A stretch of DNA of 64,000 nt from the NCBI GenBank assembly GCA_009731375.1, contig BJOX01000188.1, positions 251,672-315,671 on the forward strand, read 5' to 3'. The translations under genes and the position numbers were made by a program. Shown here one piece after another: positions 61,737 to 64,000 of the stretch. The stretch comes from Paulinella micropora. Taxonomy: Eukaryota; Cercozoa; Imbricatea; Euglyphida. The notes under the pieces are model-generated. The model saw only the letters and a program-made list of their open reading frames with translations, was not told the DNA's origin and did no database searches. The number at the start of each line of letters is the position of its first letter. Position 1 is the stretch's first letter.

Positions 61737-62274
61737 AGAAGAAGAAGAAGAAGAAGAAGAAGAAGAAGATGAAGAAGAGGAGGAGGAGAAGAGGAGGAGG
61801 AGGAGGAGGAAGAAGAAGAAGAAGAAGAAGAAGAAGAAGAAGAAGATGGAAACGAGGAGGAGGAGGAGGAGGAGGAAGAAGAAGAACAAGAAGAAGAAGG
61901 AGAAGAAGAAGGAGAAGAAGAAGGAGAAGGAGAAGGAGAAGAAGAAGGAGAAGAAGAAGGAGAAGGAGAAGAAGAAGGAGAAAAAGGAGAAGAAGAAGAA
62001 GAAGAAGAAGAAGAAGAAGAAGAAGAAGAAGAAGAAGAAGAAGAAGAAGATGGAAAAGAGGAGGAGGAGGAAGAAGAAGAAGAAGAAGAAGAAGAAGAAG
62101 AAACAGCAGCAGCAGCAGCAGTCTCAGCTGCTGGCGCCATACCAGACTCCAACAACACTCCACCGTCTGCTGTTGTTTGCTTTCTTCTTGCTCCTCTTCT
62201 GCCCCTTTCCTCCTGCTGCTCCTGTTCCTCTTTCTTCTGCTGAGCCACTGGCAGGTCCGTCGGCCCGAGCTTGG
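42711..62274 (-). CDS. Unrecognised intron-rich gene, at least 17 exons (gene B)
   Basis: Exons from 61038 down to 43802 chain with consistent phases at 15 junctions (0,2,0,0,2,1,2,0,1,1,0,1,2,0,0). The predicted protein is charged and low in recognisable domains: coiled, Lys/Arg/Gln-rich segments at the start ([27 protein letters not shown]), a hydrophobic stretch ([17 protein letters not shown]), acidic and Gln-rich linkers, a [14 protein letters not shown] segment, Pro-rich parts, and a Ser/Pro tract encoded by TCC repeats. GATHPDTLT resembles the turn of kinesin-light-chain-type TPRs, too short to assign. A Ser-rich exon at 61.6-62.3 kb may be its 5' part and 42711-42960 its last exon; these joins are less sure. 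Introns are microsatellites and mobile elements. No function is proposed. Confidence 0.6.
42961..43380 (-). pseudogene. Three related islands in GA arrays
   Basis: Islands 42975-43070, 43300-43345 and 43368-43440 contain [11 protein letters not shown], a segment ending DKYEVQ/GTTATT and [22 protein letters not shown]. They look like tandem versions of one exon end with the following (CT)n intron start. Confidence 0.55.
43445..43802 (-). CDS. Gene B Ser/Pro-rich exon
   Basis: A textbook acceptor (TTTCTCTTTTGTTCCTGCAG) starts [20 protein letters not shown], then a run of Ser with Pro encoded by (TCC)n/(TCA)n to about 43530. The frame stays open to 43341. The end of the exon is not determined. 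The + strand of the same DNA is a GGA purine tract. Confidence 0.65.
43880..43977 (+). repeat. TAA array before the SINE fragment
   Basis: (TAA)n/(GATAAT)n. Confidence 0.95.
43978..44022 (-). mobile_element. SINE, 45-bp tail fragment (copy 3)
   Basis: Only the last 45 bp (GAGGCGCATGTGCAGATTTG to GAAGCACT) remain, between TAA arrays. Confidence 0.85.
44023..44660 (+). repeat. TAA arrays, about 640 bp
   Basis: (TAA)n with AAC, GATAAT and AGTAAT patches. Confidence 0.95.
44685..45015 (+). repeat. CATA/CATG arrays
   Basis: (CATA)n with (CATG) variants, intron of gene B. Confidence 0.95.
45030..45110 (-). CDS. Gene B exon 15
   Basis: Acceptor [28 protein letters not shown] and NQQLAAP, donor CCC/GTATGA. 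Basic, helical. Confidence 0.6.
45266..45359 (-). CDS. Gene B exon 14
   Basis: Acceptor GCTGGAG, then [20 protein letters not shown] and [11 protein letters not shown], donor AAG/GTGAGT. An alternative frame ([15 protein letters not shown]..) is also open; phase with both neighbours favours the first. Confidence 0.55.
45360..45416 (-). other. 57-nt intron of gene B
   Basis: Donor GTGAGT, branch-like CTGACTAAC 24 nt before the acceptor CTGGAG. It is the only intron here free of microsatellite. Confidence 0.55.
45417..45588 (-). CDS. Gene B exon 13
   Basis: Acceptor [26 protein letters not shown] then [20 protein letters not shown] and [16 protein letters not shown], donor CTA/GTGAGT. Pro/Thr-rich then basic. 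Confidence 0.6.
45681..45849 (-). CDS. Gene B exon 12
   Basis: Acceptor [62 protein letters not shown], donor AAGG/GTGTGT. Confidence 0.65.
45850..46485 (+). repeat. TATATG/TGTATA, GATA arrays and poly-C at a gap
   Basis: (TATG)n about 45855-46200, GATA 46218-46235 and 46297-46412, with an island 'gtcgcaaaggaatgtag' repeated at 46244 and 46266, then a C run ending in N. Confidence 0.9.
46498..46685 (+). repeat. GATA/GGAT/GACA arrays
   Basis: (GATA)n with 'gaaagcagacagatag' repeated twice (46594, 46615). Confidence 0.9.
46686..46715 (-). pseudogene. Copy of gene B exon 11
   Basis: EEPLELPAG followed by GTAGGC, parallel to EEPLELPAE followed by GTAGGT in exon 11. A TATC/CTAC array lies between them. 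Confidence 0.7.
46799..46833 (-). CDS. Gene B exon 11 (35-nt microexon)
   Basis: Acceptor TGCCCAG, (G)[11 protein letters not shown], donor GAG/GTAGGT that merges into the GTAG array. Confidence 0.6.
46840..47175 (+). repeat. TATG arrays
   Basis: (TATG)n with CATG and CGTA variants. Confidence 0.95.
47176..47218 (-). pseudogene. Copy of gene B exon 10, donor side
   Basis: [11 protein letters not shown] then G/GTAAAT. This copy, with its flanks, is the one also found inverted at 7921-7985. Confidence 0.75.
47219..47738 (+). repeat. TATC/CATC/CATAT/CAAT arrays
   Basis: (TATC)n, (CATC)n, (ATCAT)n 47571-47620, (CAAT)n 47625-47650, TATC. Confidence 0.95.
47739..48081 (-). mobile_element. GATA-flanked dispersed repeat (family 4), copy 1
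   Basis: About 340 bp, reverse orientation of 58260-58603. One end is GATATCGACTAATGTCAG against a GATA array, the other ends near CTTCCCGTC. No coding frame is shared. Confidence 0.8.
48082..48235 (+). repeat. TATC arrays
   Basis: (TATC)n and related. Confidence 0.95.
48239..48307 (-). CDS. Gene B exon 10
   Basis: Acceptor [27 protein letters not shown] and AK, last base G, donor AAAG/GTACAT. The aromatic, charged segment is the most protein-like part of gene B. Confidence 0.7.
48308..48789 (+). repeat. CATA/CAGA arrays with an exon 9 copy
   Basis: (CATA)n and (CAGA)n. Island 48690-48718 repeats the donor half of exon 9 ('gtcaaactgaccacccc'). Confidence 0.9.
48791..48857 (-). CDS. Gene B exon 9
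   Basis: Acceptor [28 protein letters not shown] and PR, last base C, donor CC/GTGTAT. Frame fixed by its neighbours; another frame ([14 protein letters not shown]) is also open. Confidence 0.55.
48858..49390 (+). repeat. TG, TATG and TATATG arrays
   Basis: The (TG)n/(TATG)n block is duplicated: 'gtgtgcctgtgtatgcatg..gtgtgagtgtatg' occurs at about 48915 and 49031. Confidence 0.95.
49391..49674 (-). other. Island plus TTTC/TTGC array
   Basis: The island 49391-49520 contains a duplicated 'tagatacatttacgt' and a possible minus frame ([15 protein letters not shown]). It does not fit phase as an exon. (TTTC)n and (TTGC)n lie at 49540-49662. Confidence 0.5.
49675..49822 (-). CDS. Gene B exon 8
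   Basis: Acceptor [57 protein letters not shown], donor CAG/GTATAT. Acidic then Gln-rich linker. Confidence 0.65.
49823..50025 (+). repeat. GTAG/GTGG and GATA arrays
   Basis: (GTAG)n with GTGG, then (GATA)n to the edge of a family 4 copy. Confidence 0.95.
50026..50286 (+). mobile_element. Family 4, copy 2 (shortened)
   Basis: From ATATCGACTAATGTCAG to CTAGTATAAA, then a GATA array. The last 80 bp of the full copy are missing. Confidence 0.8.
50287..50482 (+). repeat. GATA arrays around an unique island
   Basis: GATA 50286-50330 and 50402-50478, GACA 50383-50402. Confidence 0.95.
50484..50553 (-). CDS. Gene B exon 7
   Basis: Acceptor GTTTAAAG, (G)[22 protein letters not shown] and TG, donor [18 protein letters not shown] is reminiscent of a TPR turn. 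Confidence 0.6.
50583..50690 (+). repeat. 37-bp minisatellite, three units
   Basis: Units 'gtaagcaacgtgaaatgtagc' plus 'gaaaaacatgtc'. The same word recurs at 61060-61120 and 61380-61410. Confidence 0.85.
50950..51590 (-). repeat. CATA/CA arrays with six fragments of exon 7
   Basis: 'aggcaagagttgccctgtgaggtacgaacctatcc'-type fragments at about 50968, 51030, 51192, 51278 on the minus strand and 51480, 51555 on the plus strand, each embedded in CATA or CA repeats. Confidence 0.8.
51591..52190 (+). repeat. CAATA and CCAAT/ACAAG pentanucleotide arrays
   Basis: About 600 bp of (ATACA)n with (CCAAT)n 51605-51640 and (ACAAG)n 51648-51695. Confidence 0.95.
52193..52303 (+). mobile_element. Double-hairpin repeat element, copy 3
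   Basis: Shortened first hairpin (ATCGGTCACCTCCACACCGAT) and a diverged big palindrome ending GCTAGCCGCAT. It is inserted at the edge of the CAATA array. Confidence 0.8.
52356..52423 (-). CDS. Gene B exon 6
   Basis: Acceptor ATGTAG, T then [20 protein letters not shown] and AH, last base G, donor ACG/GTATAT. Hydrophobic; possibly a membrane or buried helix. Confidence 0.6.
52505..53060 (-). pseudogene. Four decayed copies of exon 6
   Basis: Islands near 52515-52556, 52618-52655, 52733-52772 and 53022-53058 ('agagaatgatggtagagagtgcgac..agttgcttgaa') read [13 protein letters not shown] or [16 protein letters not shown] and TATATA arrays separate them. Confidence 0.75.
53061..53375 (+). repeat. 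CATA/CATG arrays
   Basis: (CATA)n with CATG variants. Confidence 0.95.
53382..53428 (-). CDS. Gene B exon 5
   Basis: Acceptor [22 protein letters not shown] and GG, donor CGG/GTCTGT. A decayed copy at 53598-53632 reads [11 protein letters not shown]. Confidence 0.55.
53451..53587 (+). mobile_element. Double-hairpin repeat element, copy 4
   Basis: First hairpin GTTTTACCGGTCACCT..AGGTTACCGATAAAAC, the longest of the four; the big palindrome has a 16-bp perfect core. Confidence 0.85.
53663..54348 (-). pseudogene. GATA/GA/TATATA arrays with three copies of exon 4
   Basis: Islands at about 53861-53900, 53986-54030 and 54137-54180 ('cacctgcatctcatactccc..ttgcacgtgagtaag') read [13 protein letters not shown] or close variants before a GT. 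Each is followed by a GATA then GA array. Confidence 0.8.
54349..54417 (-). CDS. Gene B exon 4
   Basis: Acceptor [30 protein letters not shown], donor CAG/GTGAGA. Symmetric phase 0-0, coiled-coil-like. Confidence 0.65.
54418..54840 (+). repeat. GATA/GGATA/GGAT arrays
   Basis: (GATA)n with a (GATAG GATA)n section 54685-54810. Confidence 0.95.
54841..55393 (-). pseudogene. Six tandem copies of the 3' part of exon 3
   Basis: 'gccacctgttctgtcgctgctgcttg..gctgctgg..gggttt' plus a GTAG array repeats about every 90-100 bp (54858, 54910, 55005, 55096, 55181, 55280). On the minus strand each reads [12 protein letters not shown] and a CAG/GTGGCT donor. Confidence 0.85.
55394..55514 (-). CDS. Gene B exon 3
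   Basis: Acceptor [48 protein letters not shown], donor CAG/GTGTGG. Amphipathic basic helix then a Ser/Gln/Ala linker. Confidence 0.65.
55550..55648 (+). repeat. GATT and TAA/ATT arrays
   Basis: (GATT)n 55550-55582, then TAA turning into ATT (inverted polarity) before a family 2 copy. Confidence 0.95.
55649..57072 (+). mobile_element. Three family 2 copies in a row
   Basis: Copies at about 55649-56070 (gap 55804-55895), 56118-56533 (ends in gap) and 56661-57072. The second and third share about 300 bp almost identically (TCCAGCCCAATGGCCTTACG onward), so the gap may hide a tandem duplication or a misassembly. Confidence 0.8.
57076..57275 (+). repeat. ATT array
   Basis: (ATT)n with ACTATT patches, immediately before a SINE head. 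Confidence 0.95.
57277..57545 (+). mobile_element. tRNA-derived SINE, copy 4 (longest form)
   Basis: The head 57277-57352 is 76 nt with an A-box-like TAGCCCAGTGG (57288-57298), a B-box-like AGTTCGATTCC (57328-57338), a near-complementary acceptor stem (GG-CACCG with CGGTGCC) and a terminal ACCA. Body to GAGAAGCACT, then (ATT)n. It has a 37-bp internal duplication ('ccagtattttcattgaacat') also present in the 62743 copy. Confidence 0.9.
57546..57710 (+). repeat. ATT tail, GATA and TATC arrays
   Basis: The SINE tail (ATT)n to 57592, then GATA 57620-57650 facing TATC 57653-57708, a perfect inverted pair. Confidence 0.95.
57828..57871 (-). CDS. Gene B exon 2
   Basis: Acceptor [21 protein letters not shown] and AG, donor AAG/GTCTGT. 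Phase 2 to exon 3. Confidence 0.55.
57880..58259 (+). repeat. GATA arrays with an island at 58082-58165
   Basis: The island has a minus frame [17 protein letters not shown] after CTTAG but does not fit the phase chain of gene B. It may be a relic exon. Confidence 0.8.
58260..58603 (+). mobile_element. Family 4, copy 3 (full length)
   Basis: From GAGATATCGACTAATGTC to GATTGTGCTTCCCGTC. About 200 bp of unrelated sequence follows, then a fourth partial copy. Confidence 0.85.
58803..58893 (+). mobile_element. Family 4, copy 4 (first 90 bp)
   Basis: It repeats ATATCGACTAATGTCAG to CCCGATGCCCAGC, then GATA array. Truncated. Confidence 0.8.
58894..59132 (+). repeat. GATA/GACA arrays and TA run
   Basis: (GATA)n to 59090, (TA)n 59096-59132 abutting the TIR element. 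Confidence 0.95.
59133..60436. mobile_element. TIR DNA transposon, non-autonomous, 1.3 kb
   Basis: The two ends are inverted copies over about 100 bp: AGGTGTCTCAAAA, GGGCC, ACTTTTGATT, GGGAAGAAGGCCGAGA, TTCCATGTGCA. TA dinucleotides flank both ends within TA runs. The interior has frames of at most about 120 codons without a transposase motif (no DDE/D context seen). The TIR start and TA target suggest Tc1/mariner-like, by inference. Confidence 0.8.
60483..60917 (+). mobile_element. Family 3, copy 2 (full length)
   Basis: TTTAATCTATGGGCATGGCA to about CCCCGGTATAAATAG. It is preceded by GTT and TA repeats and followed by a GATA remnant. No ORF conserved with copy 1. Confidence 0.8.
60994..61038 (-). 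CDS. Gene B exon 1 (first phase-linked exon)
   Basis: Acceptor [24 protein letters not shown], donor CCC/GTGCAT. 45 nt, phase 0-0. Confidence 0.55.
61060..61560 (-). repeat. Tandem unit with GT and GA arrays and an exon 1 copy
   Basis: The 61039-61290 block is repeated at 61364-61545: 'acaacgtgaaa', 'gagcgcaaa(c)agcggtg', (GT)n, (GA)n. The copy of exon 1 at 61320-61363 reads [14 protein letters not shown] but has lost its donor. Confidence 0.8.
61565..62274 (-). CDS. Ser-rich exon encoded by a TTC/TCC tract
   Basis: After TGTCAG the minus frame reads [57 protein letters not shown], then more than 150 residues of Ser with Pro and Phe, open to 61553. The + strand is a GAA/GGA purine tract. 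The non-repetitive part looks truly coding. The end of the exon is unknown, and the link to exon 1 of gene B is not shown. Confidence 0.5.
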
Positions 62275-62310
62275 CTGACACGTCTCCACACGACTTACAC
62301 ACACAGGCAG

Positions 62311-62409
62311 GAATATATATATATACATATATATATATATTAATAATAATAATAATAATAATAATGAATAATAATAATGAATAATAAATAATAATAATAA
62401 TAAATAATA

Positions 62410-62456
<47 letters not shown>

Positions 62457-62482
62457 TGATGATGATGATGATGATAATAATA

Positions 62483-62543
<61 letters not shown>

Positions 62544-62742
62544 TAATAGTAATAATAATAGTAATAGTAATAGTAATAGTAATAGTAATAGTAATAGTAA
62601 CAGTAATAGTAACAGTAATAGTGACAGTAATAGTAATAGTAATAGTAATAGTAATGGTAATAGTAATAGTAATAGTAATAGTAATAGTAATAGTAATAGT
62701 AATAGTGATAGTAACAGTAATAATAATAATAATAATAATAAT
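62311..62742 (+). repeat. TATATA, TAA, GAT and AGTAAT arrays
   Basis: (TA)n, (TAA)n, (GAT)n 62453-62475, (AGTAAT)n 62545-62715 as a hexanucleotide array. Confidence 0.95.
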
Positions 62743-63011
62743 AGTGCTTCTCTGTCAATGGCTGATGCATTTCTGCACATGCGCCTCCATCGTCTCACCC
62801 GTGAGGGGAGTACGAAGAATTGACGATAAGCTCTAATGACACCCCCGCAAGGGCAGTTCCAACACTTCCAGACGGGCCGGTATGTTCAATGAAAATACTG
62901 GTCCAGAAATAGACCGGTATGTTCAATGAAAATACTGGTGGCACCGACGGGAATCGAACTGGCGACAGGGCCCAGATGGTAGAACTTGACCACTGGGCTA
63001 TCACGGTGTCC

Positions 63012-63012
<1 letters not shown>
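62743..63012 (-). mobile_element. tRNA-derived SINE, copy 5
   Basis: Full length in minus orientation, with the same 37-bp internal duplication as the 57277 copy. TAA arrays on both sides. Confidence 0.9.
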
Positions 63013-63051
<39 letters not shown>

Positions 63052-63086
63052 TGATAACGATGATAATAAAAATAATAATAACAATG

Positions 63087-63123
<37 letters not shown>

Positions 63124-63166
63124 CAACAACAACAACAATAATAATAATAATAATAATAACAATAAC

Positions 63167-63209
<43 letters not shown>

Positions 63210-63250
63210 TTAATAATAATAATAATAATAACAACAACAACAACAACAAC

Positions 63251-63293
<43 letters not shown>

Positions 63294-63307
63294 GTAATAA
63301 TAATAAT
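63013..63307 (+). repeat. TAA/AAC arrays
   Basis: (TAA)n and (AAC)n between two SINE copies. Confidence 0.95.
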
Positions 63308-63539
63308 AGTGCTTCTCTGTCAATGGCTGATGCAAATCTGCACATGCGCCTCCATCGTCTCACCCGTGAGGGGAGTACGAAGAATTGACGATAGGCTCTA
63401 ATGACACCCCCGTGCGGGCAGTTCCAACACTTCCAGACGGACCGGTATGTTCAATGGAAATACTGGTGGCACCGACGGGAATCGAACTGGCGACAGGGCC
63501 CAGATGGTAGAACTTGACCACTGGGCTATCACGGTGTCC
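63308..63539 (-). mobile_element. tRNA-derived SINE, copy 6
   Basis: Full length without the internal duplication; nearly identical to copy 1. Confidence 0.9.
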
Positions 63540-63614
<75 letters not shown>

Positions 63615-63659
63615 GTAATAATAATAATAGTAATAATAATAATAATATAATAATAATAA

Positions 63660-63711
<52 letters not shown>

Positions 63712-63712
63712 T
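63540..63712 (+). repeat. TAA arrays
   Basis: (TAA)n with small slips. Confidence 0.95.
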
Positions 63713-64000
63713 ATATTGATCTGTCATGGCTGAGCCCGAGGGCCTCCATCCCTCGACCCAACAGGGACTACAGTGAGTATGTTGGGGAGGGAAGAGTGAC
63801 TCTAACCATCCTGCATAGAAGGCCCCAAAAGGAAGTCCCTACTACCCGCACAGTGTCGGGTACCTTGCAGGAAATCAACTACAAATGATTGATCTTCCCC
63901 GCGTGAGAGCTCCACGAGACTGGGTAGGTCCCGCATGGAGGTACTCACAGGGGTAGCAGACATTTCATGCGGTCTGCCAGCGCATGAGGACGTTTTGTGG
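63713..64000. other. Unassigned sequence at the window end
   Basis: About 285 bp of non-repetitive DNA starting at the edge of a TAA array, like the SINE and family 2 copies. It could be another dispersed family cut by the window. No ORF or splice sites stand out. Confidence 0.4.

Overview
The window is eukaryotic nuclear DNA. It shows GT-AG introns (some candidate GC donors), a Ty3/gypsy-type LTR retrotransposon, a tRNA-derived SINE, a TIR transposon and no bacterial-style genes. More than half of it is simple-sequence DNA: GATA/TATC, GTAG, TAA/TTA, AGT/ACT, GAA/TTC, GA/CT, CATA and CAATA arrays. I cannot name the species. A repeat-rich protist such as a chromerid or other alga, or an invertebrate, would fit, but nothing here proves it. 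Assembly gaps (N) lie at 7249-7258, 12158-12167, 19119-19128, 19895-19904, 23687-23848, 25316-25566, 27340-27709, 39509-39518, 46488-46497, 55804-55895 and 56534-56660. Several adjoin poly-G/C runs that look like assembly artefacts.

Region 1 (about 1.7-16.4 kb, minus strand) holds an intron-rich gene whose exons are 35-120 nt islands in microsatellite DNA. Chaining them by splice sites and reading phase gives an open frame of 411 codons. Its last 283 residues form a NUDT6/plant-type Nudix hydrolase, with the complete Nudix box rebuilt across one intron. The terminal exon with its stop is at 1748-1806. Most exons are accompanied by one to five tandem, decayed or still-open copies, each separated by microsatellite. 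Tandem exon-like units at 18.6-20.9 kb may be upstream parts of the same gene.

Region 2 (20.9-27.8 kb) is a triplet-repeat domain with inverted and tandem copies of two short unique modules and a 1.7-1.8 kb segmental duplication, followed by a few weak exon candidates and a foldback element.

Region 3 (28.0-42.2 kb) is a nested pair of related LTR retrotransposons, both on the minus strand. The inner element (30872-41262, 249-bp LTRs, 4-bp GTAC target duplication) has an intact pol (RT-RNase H-integrase), an intact protease ORF and a gag broken by several frame changes. It sits inside an older, truncated relative, of which the 5' LTR (41998-42215), leader, gag and the start of the protease ORF remain. 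Both Gag proteins carry a CCCH-type zinc motif instead of the usual CCHC knuckle.

Region 4 (42.7-62.3 kb, minus strand) holds a second intron-rich gene of at least 17 exons. It encodes a charged, proline- and serine-rich protein that I do not recognise. It too has repeated exon fragments between CATA, GATA and CT arrays. The same interval carries several dispersed repeat families and a 1.3-kb TIR transposon (59133-60436).

Across the window, four repeat families recur. A 110-140 bp double-hairpin element has four copies. A tRNA-headed SINE with a TAA tail has six copies. A roughly 440-bp family lies in TAA arrays. Two further families lie in GATA arrays. The main pattern is that exons, intron microsatellites and mobile elements are shuffled together: gene islands duplicate with their flanking microsatellite, and families are partitioned by the microsatellite they border.
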